A stretch of 64,000 nt of DNA from Coix lacryma-jobi var. lacryma-jobi (taxonomy: Eukaryota > Streptophyta > Magnoliopsida > Poales > Poaceae), in assembly GCA_009763385.1 (NCBI GenBank), contig CM019822.1, positions 12,882,700-12,946,699 of the forward strand, read 5' to 3'. A program made the translations under genes and the position numbers. Shown piece after piece: positions 37,279 through 48,042 of this stretch (within the stretch, counting starts at the first letter, position 1; every line of letters starts with the position of its first letter). Under the pieces are notes generated by a model. The model made no database searches. It saw only the letters and a program-made list of their open reading frames with translations, and had not been told where the DNA came from.

Positions 37279-38133
37279 ATTCCATTCCATCTCCTCCGGT
37301 GTTGATGCAACACATGCACCAACCTATCATCAAATGATATGATCCACTTCATATCATCACATGACCTCCATGGTACATCGATCTTGACCTCACTTGCTCT
37401 TCACCATTGCTTTGGTTCTTCGGCGCCAAGTCTTTGCTCAAGCCTCCTGACACTCGGTACCAACGGCTTCAAAGCCTCCAACTTGCCCTTCACCTTCGCA
37501 ACCGGTTCGTCAAGCCAAGTCTTGCCTTGATCTTCACCATCTTAGCCACATGACCACATGTCATGTCACATATGCAATGAGCTCCTTTATCACATGTATG
37601 AGCCTTGCAACATCTTCCAAGCCATTTCACCTCTATGGCATATGTTGCTCACACATGATCACCTGTGGACTAATCACCTGTGTAATTCACTTTAAACACA
37701 TATTAGTCCACCTAAGTTGTCACTCAATTACCAAAACCAAACAAGGACCTTTCAGGAGGGCTCGGGCGAGATGGAGAATGAGCGCCATCCCGAGACCTAG
37801 CCCGGGGGGCTCGGGCGAGGGGGAGAAAGAGCGCCAACCCGAGGCTCGATTCGGAGGGCTCGGGCGAGGCGGAGATTGAGCGCTGAGTCGAGGCTCGACT
37901 CAGAGGGCTCGGGCAAGCCGGAGATTGAGCGCCGAACCCGAGGCTTGGGTTGGAGGCTGACGCGGCCTTCTTCCGCTTAATGGGTTTTCGGGCTTGGCGA
38001 GCCAACGTGGTAAGCTTTGAGGAGTAGGCCTTTCAGGGGGTTAGACTAGTTAGGCTTTTTATTGATTGGTGTTTTAGATTTGACCTATTTGTTTTTGCGT
38101 CGATTGGGGTACCCCTTTGGTGTTCCCCCGACA

Positions 38134-38500
38134 ACCCTAGTACCTTGCTACTCGTGAAGAAGAGGTCGAAATCCAATGAAGGAGGGAACTTCGGGCTTCA
38201 AGAACACCACCAAGACGATCTCCAACCTTCCAAGCACCTTTCCACCGGAGGGATTGAGATTTGGGTGGAGGAGGAGGGAGATCGGAGAGGAGGAACGGAG
38301 GCGGTGGCGCACGGGCTCGAGCGGCGAGCGGCGGCTGAAGGAGCAGGGGGCGGCGCGGTCATAACTGATTTGACTAGGGTTAGAGAAGATTCACCGCGCC
38401 CCCTTTTTTATACTCGGGTCAAACCCGGTCGGTGGTACCGCCCATAGGGCCGGTACTACCGACGTCGGTACTACCGACCTATGGCGGTACCACCGACAGT
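38134..38500 (-). promoter_or_regulatory. Promoter/leader of element X, right part
   Basis: On the minus strand a TATA (TATAAAAAA, 38,404-38,412) is followed by a GC-rich leader that continues at 907. Right of the TATA, 38,427-38,500 carries four near-palindromes of the CGGTACYACCG type, like those of the Sirevirus LTRs. This suggests that element X has a Sirevirus-style U3, but its LTR borders cannot be placed. Confidence 0.4.
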
Positions 38501-38765
38501 ACAAAAACAGAAAGAACAGAGAGGGATTTCAAGAGAGCCTTGTGTGGTATACTACACACACTTCAAACATGTCCAGATTTCATATAACCAGTACATAGCC
38601 ATGGACATACGTGAAGCATGCAAAATAGATTTGAAATCACACACAATATTTTGTCAAAGCATTTATCTAGGTCTCTAGGTGAAAACAAATATGTGCAAGA
38701 CATCAAACCACGTTACGAGAATCAATGATATTTAGTTCACTCCTCAAAGCACAAAATATTGACTC

Positions 38766-39430
38766 ATCTAAAGCTTTGTGAAGATATCGGCTAGTTGTTT
38801 TTTGGTGCTCACATGGCGTATTGCGATATCTCCTTTGGCTTCATGGTCTCTCAAGAAATGGTGTCGGATGTCTATTTTTGTGCGAGAATGGTTTACGGGA
38901 TTGTTTGCTAGTTTGATAGCACTCTCATTGTCACACAAAAGTGGAATTTTGGTTTCCTCACATCCGAAGTCCTTTAGTGTTGCTTCATCCAAAGTAGTTG
39001 AGCACAGCAAGCGCCGGCCGCCACATACTCGGCTTCGGCTGGCGGTGGATAGGGCAACACTATTTTGTTTCTTAGAACTCCATGACACCAAAGACCTCCA
39101 ATAAATTGGCAAGTCCGGTAGTAGTGCTCTTTCGGTCTACCTTGCAACCGCATAGTCCGAATCGGAATAGCCAAGTAGATCGAAAGTGGAGCCCTTGGGA
39201 TACCACAAGCCAAGATTTGGAGTGTGCACTAAGTATCGAAAGATTCTCTTAACGGCCATGATATGACATTCTTTCGGATTAGCTTGAAACCTTGCACACA
39301 TGCACACACTAAGCATAATATCGGGCCTAGATGCACAAAGGTAAAGCAATGAACCGATCATAGAGCGATATACCTTTTGGTCTACTGACTTACCATCCTC
39401 ATTTAGATCAAGATGTCCATTGGTAGGCAT
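38766..39430 (-). pseudogene. Second Sirevirus: RNase H region
   Basis: Three overlapping frames cover it. 39,430-39,137 has YRSMIGSLLYLCASRPDIMLSVCMCARFQ, the RT-RNase H junction. 39,112-38,768 has SWSSKKQNSVALSTA, LLCDNESAIKLANNPVNHSRTKID and the terminal RHVSTKKQLADIFTKL, the usual Copia end. Two frameshifts separate the pieces. Catalytic acidic residues of RNase H are partly visible (CDNESA). Confidence 0.85.
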
Positions 39431-39460
39431 AGGGTCTTGATGGGTTTGGCCTTGTCCATC

Positions 39461-40909
39461 TCAAACTTCTTTAGCATGTCTCTTGTATACTTTGTTTGAC
39501 TGATGAACGTGCCATCCTTGAGTTGCTTGATTTGGAATCCAAGAAAGTACTTCAACACCCATCATGGATATCTCGAACCTTTTAGTCATGATCCTACTAA
39601 ATTCCTCACAAAAGGTCACATTAGTACTACAAAATATTATGTCATCGACATATATTTGGCAAACAAAGATATCATTATCGACTTTGCGTGTAAATAAAGT
39701 AGCATCGGCCCTTCCTATCTCAAAACCCTTTTTGAGTAGGAAGTCCTTAAGACAATCATACCAAGCTCTAGGGGCTTGTTTGAGCCCATAGAGCGCCTTG
39801 TCGAGCATGTAGACGTGGTTGGGAAACTTTGGGTCCTCAAAACCCGGTGGTTGCTCCACATAAACCAATTCGGAGAGGGGGCCATTGAGGAATGCACTTT
39901 TCACATCCATTTGGTATAGCTTGAAATCATGGTGAGTAGCAAAGGCAAGTAATATACGAATTGACTCAAGCCTAGCTACAGGTGCATAGGTTTCCCCAAA
40001 ATCCAAACCTTCGATTTGAGTGAAACCTTGAGCCACCAACCGTGCTTTGTTCCTTGTTACCACGCCATGCTCGTCTTGCTTGTTGCGGAAGAAGACCCAT
40101 TTGGTTCCTATCACATTTTGCTTGGGTCTTGCCACCAAGGACCAGACTTCATTCCTGGTGAAGTTATTCAGCTCTTCTTGCATAGCCATCACCCAGTCCG
40201 GATCATCAAGTGCTTCTTCCACCCTAAGAGGTTCCAAAGAGGAGACAAACAAGTAATGTTCACAAAAACTTGCTAAGCGAGAGCGTGTCGTTACCCCACG
40301 CCGTATGCTTCCCAATATGTTGTCAACGGGATGATCTCGTTGAACTAAATGATGAACTCTTGGATGTGGCACAAGTGATCTCCGTTGGATGGGTCCATCT
40401 TCATCATCTTCATCATATGCATTGATGTCCTCATCTTCTTGTCGGACTTCATGTTGAGCTTGTGTTTGATCATCAACTTGATGTATCACTTGAACATCAC
40501 CCACACTACCACCAATCGGAGTTGCGGAAGCTTCATCATGCGCATTTGGATGCACATGATGGATATGAGAATCTTGTGGAGTGTGTGATGGTTCTTCTTC
40601 ATCATCTTGTATTTCAACGGGCCTCACATCACCGGTTGCAAGCTTTTTGATAGCTTCGGATGGAGGCTCGTCATTACCTACAAGCTCATCATTGACTTGC
40701 TCCTTTTGAGAGCCGTCGGATTCATCAAAAGTCACGTCTACCGTTAACTCAATAGTGCCGGTGGCATTATTGAATATACGGTAGCCTTGTTCGTTAGTAC
40801 CATAACCAAGTAGAAAGCCTTCGTGTACCTTAGGTGCAAACTTGTGAACTTTTGGCTCTCTGTTAAGTATGATGAAACACTTGCAGCCAAAAACTCGAAA
40901 GTAATGCAC
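39461..40909 (-). pseudogene. Second Sirevirus: reverse transcriptase
   Basis: 482 codons open. The start is the integrase C-terminal part (FGCKCFIILNREPKVHKFAPKVHEGFLLGYG), then an acidic linker, then Copia RT: WVMAMQEELNNFTRNEVWSLV, KWVFFRNKQDEHGVVTRNKARLVAQGFTQ, YAPVARLESIRILLAFA, YQMDVKSAFLNG, ALYGLKQAPRAWYD and the catalytic CQIYVDDIIF. The YVDD box is intact. The frame is lost near 39,500, after the MMGVE block. Confidence 0.9.
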
Positions 40910-40934
40910 CTTCGGTTTGTTACCGGTTAGAAGC

Positions 40935-41998
40935 TCATATGGCGTCTTCCCTCTTTAGCTTGTGAAGGTAGAGGCGGTTGATTGCATGACACGCCGTGTT
41001 CATCGCCTCCGCCCAAAAGCCATGGGAAGTCTTGTACTCATCCAACATAGATCTTGACGGCTTCAACAAGAGTTCTATTCTTCCTTTCCACAACCCCATT
41101 TTGTTGTGGGGTATATGGAACGGAGAGAAACTCATGTTTGAATCCATTCTTCATCAAGATACTCTTCTATGTTGGTGTTCCTAAACTCGGTCCCGTTGTC
41201 GCTTCTCACTTTCTTGATCTTGATGTCGAACTCATTTTGTGCTCTTCTAGCAAACTTCTTGAAGATGCCTTGCGTTTCACTTTTATCTGAAAAGAACACC
41301 CAAGTGAAACGAGAATAATCATCAACAATAACAAAACCGTATTTGTTACCACCGATGCTTTGGTAAGCAATGGGTCCGATGAGGTCCATATGCAATAGCT
41401 TCAACGGTCTTGTGGTCGACACGATGTTCTTGATTGGATGCTTTGCTCCCACTTGCTTTCCGGCTTGGCACGCACTGCAAATCCTATCTTTCTCAAAAGA
41501 AACATTTGTTAGTCCAAGGATGTGCCCTTCTCTTTGAAGTTGGGCCAAGTTCCTCATCCCAACATGAGCTAGTCGGCGATGCCAAAGCCAGCCCATGCTA
41601 GATTTTGCCATTAGACATGTTGTACGTTCTACCTTACTAGTTGAAAAGTCAACTAGGTAAAGTTTTCCTTTCAACACGCCTTTAAATGCAATAGAGGAAT
41701 CCCTCCTTCTAGAGACGGTCACACCCTTATCCGTAAAGAGACAATCGTAACCCATTTCACAAAGTTGAGAAACGGATAACAAGTTGTAACTCAACGAATG
41801 CACAAGTAAAACATTAGAAATGGAATTGTCAGTTGAGATAGCAATTTTACCCAAACCAAGCACTTCTCCTTTACCATTGTCACCAAACACAATGTTGTTG
41901 CATGAGTCGTTGCTTGGTTGGAAGGAGGAGAACATATCTTTTGCCCCGGTCATATGATTGGTGCATCCACTATCCAACACCCAACTTGACCCACCGGA
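40935..41998 (-). pseudogene. Second Sirevirus: protease and integrase
   Basis: Opens with SWVLDSGCTNHMTG (protease DSG active site). Next are LLSVSQLCEMGY and the pre-integrase LWHRRLAHVGMRNL...ICSACQAGKQ (HHCC zinc site). The catalytic core follows (LLHMDLIGP, IVDDYSRFTWVFF, KVRSDNGTEF). Near 41,130 one codon is damaged and the frame shifts; the following region (PQQNGVVERKNRT in another frame) continues to 40,935 with at least one stop. Confidence 0.85.
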
Positions 41999-42059
41999 GG
42001 CATATTCCTACAAAACAAGTTTATGTTCTTGATTTAGATACCCAAACGAGATTGGGTCC

Positions 42060-44471
42060 TTAGGGGTTAGTCACATAAGCTTTTGGTACCCAAACATTTC
42101 TCATAATTTCCCTCTTCTTGAGGGCACCAACATACTTGACAACTATTTTACCATCATCACCCCAACAACACAAATAATCACATGTATAGCTTCTTGATAT
42201 GGGCTTTTGTTGCTTGGGGGCCTCCACTTGCTTTTCTTTGTTGATCTTACCATTAGCAAGTGAAGCCTTTGGATTGGCAATCTTGTTGGCCTTGTTCATT
42301 AGGTCAAAGAGAGGAACCCCTTTGTTAAAGTTAACAAAGGGTACCCCGTTGACCATCTTCCTACCGTTGGCCTTACCATCATACCTATTGTATCCAATTC
42401 CATCCTTGATAGATGGGTGTCTTGCGGTCTTGAGGATATCTTTTGGTTGTTGCACCTTACACTTGCAACCATTCCTCAAGATCATGTTCAACCTATTAAT
42501 CTCCTTGTCTTTCTTCTCTATCTCAACAAGGTTAGTTGCACAAGCATTTATATCAAGTTTATAGCATCTTTTGCAACCATTACTAGTTGAGGCATTGGAG
42601 CCGTCGGAATCCTTAGGAGAGATTGAAGAGGTGCTATTCCAAAGAGAGTTGTAGCTTAGTTCAAGAGTTTGATATTTATCTTGAAAGCTTGTGAGGCTTT
42701 CTTGAACCAAGCTAGCTTCATTCTTTAGTTTAGCAATTGAGTCATTGCTCGCGGAACACTCCTTAGCCAACTTCTTGTTAGAGTCATTGGCTAAAGATAG
42801 TTCCACGGTCAATTTCTCAACCTTCAACTTCTCCTCGGCAAGAGAAGCTTCCAATGCAAGGTTCTTTTCTCTCTCTTGAGAGATCAAGTCCCCTTGCATA
42901 GCAAGACTCTCTAGTTTAGTGAGCAATTTTATGATTTTAGCTCCACCTTTCTTTCCAAACTTTCTAATTATGCTAAGCTCAAATTCATCCAATTCATCAT
43001 CACTATATTCATTGCTAGAACAAGTAGGAGAATTAGATGATACCTTCTCATTCTTAGCCATGAAGCAAGAATGAGTGAAGTCATCCTCGTCGTCGGAGAG
43101 GTTCTCGAACAAGCGTGATGAAGTTGTTGAAGTAGCTATGTTGGAGAAGAGGCTTGGAGAAGAGGTCTTGTGTATGGCAATGTTGGCCGCTCCCTTCTCC
43201 TTGCTCTTGCTCTTGTCTTCATCACTAGAGTCATATTCCGAGAACCATTCCTCACCAAGATGAGCTTCACCACCTCTTCTTCTTCTTTGCTTCTTGTCAT
43301 CACTCTTGCTATACTTGTTCTTGTTCTTCTTTTGTGGACAATCGGCGATGAAATGATCATCCGCACCACACTCATAGCAATTTCTCTTCTTGGACTTCTT
43401 GAAGTATCCACCTTTGCCCTTCTTGTGCATCTTCTTTCTCATGAATCTTCTAAAGTTCTTCACAATAAGGGCCAACTCATCATCGGAATCATCACTCCCT
43501 TCACTTGATGAGTCATCTCGAGCTTTGCTTCCTTCTTCTTGGTTAGCCTTGAACGCCACTACTTTCTTGTTGCTTGCCTCGCGTTCTTCTATATCTTCAT
43601 CATCCAAGACTTCATGATGCTTTATCTTGGCAAGCATCTCATGACATCCCATGCTCTCATAGTTAGGTCTCTCCATGATGATTGACGCAAGGTTCTTGTT
43701 CTTCTTTCTATATGCTCTCAATAGCTTTCTTGCAGCTGAGTTGTCATCCCACTTCTTGTCTCCGAGAGCTCTAATCTTGTTGATCAAGGTCATGAACCTA
43801 TCAAACATTTGTTGAGTGGTTTCACCACTCCGGATAGCGAAGTTCTCAATCTTTCCTTGAAGGAGCTCTATGTTGCACTTCCTCACACTTGCATCACCCT
43901 CATATGAAATCCGAAGAGTGTCCCAAATCAATTTGGCATTCTCCATTCCATGTACCTTGTTGCTTTCTTCGGGCTTGAGGCATGATAGGATCAATGATGC
44001 GGCTTGAACATTTTGTTGAAACTCAAATACATCATTGTCGGTGAACTCTTGACCTTCAACGTGACTTGGTCTATTGTCAACAATCTCCCAAACTCTTGCG
44101 GCAAGAAGGTGTAGCTTCATCTTGTGTGCCCAATCATTGTAGTTGATTCCATCAAAGGCAGGTGGCTTGCCTAGGTTGACGTTAGGCAGTTGAATGACTT
44201 TGCCCATCTGGCTATAGTCATATGGCACTTTTGTGAACTCGGTGTCTCTCTTGCCTTTCTCTCCATCCTCCTTCTTCTTGTCATCCTTGGGCGGCTGATT
44301 TTCACCGCTTCCGGATGCTTCGGCTTTGCTTTCCAAAGCTCGCTTCAAACTTTCCATCTATTCCTTCATCTTCTTCATCTCTTCTTCATGCTGCTTTGCT
44401 TGATCTTGGATTACCTGAGCTTTGACTTGCTTGACAATCTCTTCAAGCTGTTCTTGACTTATGGTAGACAT
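42060..44471 (-). pseudogene. Second Sirevirus: gag, one premature stop
   Basis: The ATG at 44,471 opens a coiled-coil-like N-terminus (STISQEQLEEIVKQVKAQ). A TAG at 44,358-44,360 (a single C to T change from CAG) cuts it at codon 38. The frame is then open for 765 codons to 42,060: capsid region (PPAFDGINYNDWAHKMKLHL, then EIVDNRP), acidic linker, basic region, zinc knuckle CYECGADDHFIADC, Ser/Asp-rich stretch, long coiled coil (about residues 470-570 of the open frame) and the VWVPKAYVTNP end. Apart from the stop it is well preserved; a downstream Met (44,357) could restart translation. Confidence 0.88.
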
Positions 44472-44511
44472 GATTCTCCCTTACGCGGTGAAGCGCTAAC
44501 ACAAGGGTTAG

Positions 44512-44523
44512 GCTCTGGTACCA
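44512..44523 (-). other. Primer binding site of the second Sirevirus
   Basis: The minus strand reads TGGTACCAGAGC, one change from the tRNA-iMet complement, two bases from the LTR end at 44,526. Confidence 0.75.
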
Positions 44524-44525
44524 AT

Positions 44526-46425
44526 TGAAAGGACTGAATCAGCCTAGAGGGGGGTGAATAGGTTATTTTTAACAATCTGCAACTACACAAACTTGAAAAT
44601 GTAATTAGATATCACCCGGAGAGGCCAGTTTGTTTGGGTAGGTACTGCTGGGTGTAGAACACCAGTACTACCGACACAAACAAACGACACAACCGGGATC
44701 CTAAAAGGAACTACAAATCCAAGGTAAGTGAACTACAAGAATTTACCCCACTTGCTAAGTATGATAGATAGCCTATCTACTCTTACCAAGACTTGGTAGC
44801 TTTCCCCAATGTAGATCGAGTCTCTCCAACCTAAGAAGAATGTAGGGATAGGAAGAACTCGAAGAAACACAATAACAGGTGAAGTAGAGAAAATAGAGAC
44901 AACAACAAGCACACGGGACACACGATTTATCCCGAGGTTCGGCCAATCCACAAAGGAGTGCCTACTTCCTCGTTGTTGAGGTGACCACAAAGGTCGGAGT
45001 CTATTTCACCTCCTCGCCTCACTCAAGCAACCACAAAGGCTACGAGAGTATCTCTACTAGAAATCTCAGGGTAATACAAACGCTTCGGGGAGCCCTCACA
45101 AGTAAATCAATACGGGCTACCACGAAGAACACCTAACCGGCTAGAGCTCAAGGAGCTCAAGAGTAAAAGACACAAAACAAGCCGGCAAGATGGAAACCAA
45201 GTGCTCAAGTCAGAGATCGATGCTTCCCGCTCTCTAATCTCACTTCCCTAGCTCAAATCTCACAAGGGAATGAAGCTCGGAGCAAAAGGGGGAGAGAGAG
45301 GGGTGAGTCAATGCTTGGAGAGTGTTTGTCCAGAGTTAGGTTTGCAATAAGTGTGTGGAGTGAGAAGGTAACCGTGGAAAGAGAAGGGAGGGAGCATTTA
45401 TACTCCCTCAGACCCGAGGCAGGTCGGTACCACCGACCAGTTCATAACGGTCACTTGGATCCAAATCTGGTCAAACAGTCAGCTACCGACTTCAGGTCGG
45501 TACCACCGCGGGCGGTAGTACCGAGGTAATGGCGGTACTACCGCCAGGCCAATTTTGGCTCGAACAGAGAGCTCTGCGAAAAGGGACTTGATCCCTCGGA
45601 AACTACCGCCCGAAGGCCGGTACCTCCGAGGTCGGTGGTACCGAGGTTATGGCGGTACCACCGTCAGGCTATTTTCAATTCAACACAGGGAGCTCTGCAA
45701 ACTTGGTTACTACCGGCCTTGCGTCGGTACCACCGTGGGCGGTAGTACCGGGGTTATGGCGGTACTACCGCCAGGCCAAAATTTCAGCGCGGACAGAGAG
45801 CCTTGCAAACTTGGAAACCACCGGCCATAGGCCGGTACCACCGCGGGCGGTAGTACCGAGGTTATGGCGGTACCACCGCTAGGTCAAAAACAAATCTACA
45901 CAGAGAGCTTTGCAAAACCAGCATACTACCGACCAGGGTCGGTACCACCGTGCCCGGTAGTACCGAGGTTATAGCGGTACCACCGCCAGGTCATTTTTGA
46001 CCAACACAGAGAAGGTGTTTGAGCGCTGCGCAGAGAAGCCGTGGTCGGTACCACCGACCACCCATGGTCGGTACCACCGACCAAACAGAAAAACCTTCTA
46101 TGTGATCGTGATTGTGCGGTGTCTCTCAAGCGAACTAAGGTTAGACGATTTGAGCACTTTTCTCCACATCTAGCCAACTTACTTTGTGACCCTCTTCATA
46201 GTCCGGCTTACCTATTACTCAAGTTTAAAAATGAAATTTTAAACTACCACTTGAGCTAGGCATCTTTATGTCCAAAAGTATCCTACGTGCTTTGTTCATG
46301 AGGTTTCAACGATTCAATTCTTTTATAGGGCTAACTCCTGCATGCATGCTTTTATAAACAGCTTAGTCCCTAATTTGATTGTCATTAATTAGCCAAAACC
46401 CACATTGGGGGTGAATGCACTTTCA
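44526..46425 (-). repeat. 5' LTR of the second Sirevirus
   Basis: 1,900 bp, TGAAAGGACTG... to ...GAATGCACTTTCA on the plus strand. The TATA on the minus strand is at 45,396-45,402 (GTATAAATG). A dense palindrome array occupies 45,420-46,085. No second copy of this LTR is in the window, so no TSD can be tested. Confidence 0.8.
45420..46085. repeat. Palindrome array in the second Sirevirus LTR
   Basis: More than fifteen near-palindromes of the GGTCGGTACCACCGACC and GGCGGTACTACCGCC kind, alternating with ~30-50-bp spacers that often contain an ACAGAGAGC word. Same motif family as 13,265-13,720, although the LTRs otherwise differ. Confidence 0.8.
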
Positions 46426-46790
46426 GATCCACATGTTTATCTACTTTATCAATCTCATCTCTAGTTGAATTGTCAATGATGTGTACTTATGTAGGTTTTC
46501 TTGCAGATAAACCAAGAGTGGTGCTACCCTCCTTGGAGAAGACCAGAAACTAAACTCTTTCTTATTTAGTCTGTTGGAGTCATAGGGTAAAGCAGTTAAA
46601 TTATTTAGCACCTACCTTTCTACAATAACAGGAAAATACACATGTCTTCTATCAATCTAGCAAACTTCAGTACCTTTGTTGCATATCTGGTCAATTGAAT
46701 GTTGATTTTGAAATATTTAGGATATCTATAATTTTGTTTCTCGTAGGTCCATGATAGTGCTGCAGCTGCTTGTGCCCATCATTCCATAGT
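46426..46790. other. Unassigned AT-rich sequence
   Basis: Two acceptor-like sites (TTTTCTTGCAG near 46,505 and TTTCTCGTAG near 46,746) are followed by short open stretches. No product can be named. It may be an intron or untranslated part of a former host gene. Confidence 0.3.
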
Positions 46791-47041
46791 CATCTCCAAG
46801 AGCTCCCAAAAACTCACTTGGTAAATCTAGTGTTATAGCAACTTGCTATTTTATTTTGCAAGTGAAAAAAAGGTGCATCTACAACAACTCTTTATCCCCA
46901 CTTGGTAAATCCCGTGATGACCACTTTGCAATTTAGTCCATAAACTTTCCCGAAATCAACCAAGGGCATATTTATAATTCTTTGTGTCTGGTACTTTTCC
47001 AGAAAAGTTCGCAAAAGAAAATCTATCATAGGATTTAGTCC

Positions 47042-47278
47042 ACAAATTTTCCCGATATCCAGCGCGGCGGCGACGGCGGCCAGCAGCACGTACGCCAGCG
47101 CGGCGGCGACGGCGGCCAGCAGCACGTACGCCAGCGCGGCGGCGACGGCTCGCACGAGAAGATGCCCGCCGGCCAGGACCATGCCTCCTTTGCGGCACAG
47201 CAGCAGGGCGACGCAGCAGCGCGCTGCCTGCAGCAGGCTGTAGCCGGCAGCGGCGGCCGCCGCGTCCACTAGGAACAC
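47042..47278 (-). pseudogene. Captured fragment resembling a CASP-like membrane protein
   Basis: The minus-strand frame from 47,278 reads FLVDAAAAAAGYSLLQAARCC, then a hydrophobic segment and AYVLLAAVAAAL repeated. This resembles transmembrane segments of plant Casparian-strip-membrane-like (CASPL) proteins, by eye only. The 36-bp unit behind AYVLLAAVAAAL occurs two and a half times in tandem (47,061-47,150). The frame then runs into unrelated TE sequence. Confidence 0.4.
47061..47150. repeat. 36-bp tandem repeat, 2.5 copies
   Basis: Units at 47,061-47,096 and 47,097-47,132 are identical; a third partial copy ends at 47,150. The unit is a multiple of three and preserves the frame. Confidence 0.9.
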
Positions 47279-48042
47279 CAGGCGGGCGGAGGCGGCGGGG
47301 CGGGCGGCGCGGAGGCGAAGAAAAAAAAAACGATGCGCGCCCTCTCCGCGCGCGGATCTTTACGCGCGCGGAGAGGATTTTTTTCTAAGTGCTTATTTTA
47401 CCAAGTTGGTTTACCAAGTTGTTGGAGAAGCTTTTTTGTGTTTTTACCAAAAATTATAGAATAGCAAGTTGTTTTTGGGAGCTCTTGGAGATGCTAAATA
47501 ATACTAGCTGGTTACTTTGAACACATGTTTCTTGTCTTAGCTTTGCATTGAATTTTAGCTTTGTTGGTAGTTGTATGCCCTTTTGCATATGCAGTCTGTA
47601 TGCACACATGAGTATTTAATTTACTGAAATTTTATAAACCTGGCAGATGTTTGGATCTGAAATTTTATAAACCCCAAGTGGAGGCTAGTTTGTCATACTG
47701 CGAGGTAATTGCTTGTCCTTAGCCCTACCCTGAAGCCTCCCTTTATTTTTGTGTGGATCTTTCTTGTTGCATGGATCTGATGACCTCTCTTTGTATGAAT
47801 CAGCACACTTAAATAGGAAACCTGAAAAGAGAAGGCTATGTGATTATTTTCCACATGTTTAGCTAGTTACTTAGTGTTACTCTTGGGTTTATTTTTACAC
47901 ATGTAATTAGTTAGCGTTCATTTCCTTAGCTTACCAACATGTTTATGCTTTCTCGAGTGATCAAAAGGCTTATAGTGTTCGGTTTGTACCAAGTAGACCA
48001 ACAAATTTAATAAGACAGACGAAACTATTTTGTACTTTACAG

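Larger units (their letters stand above)
2020..37754 (-). mobile_element. Sirevirus-like (Copia) retrotransposon, gag-only, with two nested Gypsy elements
   Basis: On the minus strand the element runs from 37,754 to 2,020. LTR ends are TGAAGGGTCGAG... and ...GGACCTTTCA on the plus strand. GGAGG is duplicated at 2,015-2,019 and 37,755-37,759. The 3' LTR is 2,020-14,707, the internal region 14,708-19,742 and the 5' LTR 19,743-37,754. Without nested elements A and B, plus one copy of each 5-bp duplication, the LTRs are 2,580 and 2,566 bp and the whole element about 10.2 kb. The PBS next to the 5' LTR matches initiator tRNA-Met with one change, a polypurine tract borders the 3' LTR, and the coding part is gag only. 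No protease, integrase or reverse transcriptase is seen, so it must be mobilised in trans. Confidence 0.85.
19743..37754 (-). repeat. 5' LTR of the gag-only Sirevirus, interrupted by Gypsy B
   Basis: LTR parts are 19,743-21,837 and 37,284-37,754 (2,566 bp together with the duplicated ATTCC counted once). The TSD ATTCC of the insert is at 21,833-21,837 and 37,279-37,283. The TATA is at 20,812-20,819 on the minus strand, with the palindrome array at 20,862-21,320. Confidence 0.85.
908..38133 (-). mobile_element. Gypsy-type solo LTR, split by nested insertions (real length ~1,486 bp)
   Basis: The LTR starts TGTCGGTGTTTC at 908 and ends CCCCCGACA at 38,133. The ends form a short inverted repeat (TGTCGG/CCGACA). 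Direct repeats ACCCT flank it at 903-907 and 38,134-38,138, as expected of a 5-bp integrase TSD. Only two parts belong to it: 908-2,019 and 37,760-38,133, with the duplicated GGAGG of the Sirevirus between them. There is no internal region or second LTR, so it is a solo LTR left by LTR-LTR recombination. A TATA-like TATAAAAG on the minus strand (1,206-1,213) sets its orientation. The right part repeats a GGCTCGGGCGAG...GGAGATTGAGCGC unit about four times. Confidence 0.85.
38501..46425 (-). mobile_element. Second Sirevirus (Copia), 5' LTR, gag and pol; no 3' LTR recognised
   Basis: Minus-strand order: 5' LTR (44,526-46,425), PBS (44,512-44,523), gag, protease, integrase, RT, RNase H. Downstream of pol (38,501-38,765) is AT-rich 3' sequence with no PPT and no copy of the LTR start, so the 3' end is missing or replaced by element X. 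The left border is therefore approximate. The long gag with coiled coil, one zinc knuckle and a VWVPKAYVTNP end is typical of Sireviruses. Confidence 0.85.
46791..47494. mobile_element. Small TIR transposon carrying a captured GC-rich gene fragment
   Basis: The ends are inverted repeats: CATCTCCAAGAGCTCCCAAAAAC at 46,791 and its complement ending near 47,494, about 23 bp with no mismatch. The TSD is unclear, so the superfamily is not fixed. The interior (47,060-47,330) is GC-rich, unlike the AT-rich ends, and reads on the minus strand as a hydrophobic peptide (see next entry). An internal inverted repeat CTCTCCGCGCGC...GCGCGCGGAGAG lies near 47,341-47,373. This is the layout of a Pack-type element that picked up host exon sequence. 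Confidence 0.65.

Noticed and set aside
38134..38500. 3' LTR of the second Sirevirus
   Set aside because: It has a TATA and palindromes, but the sequence between TATA and pol is far too short and does not match the LTR at 44,526-46,425.
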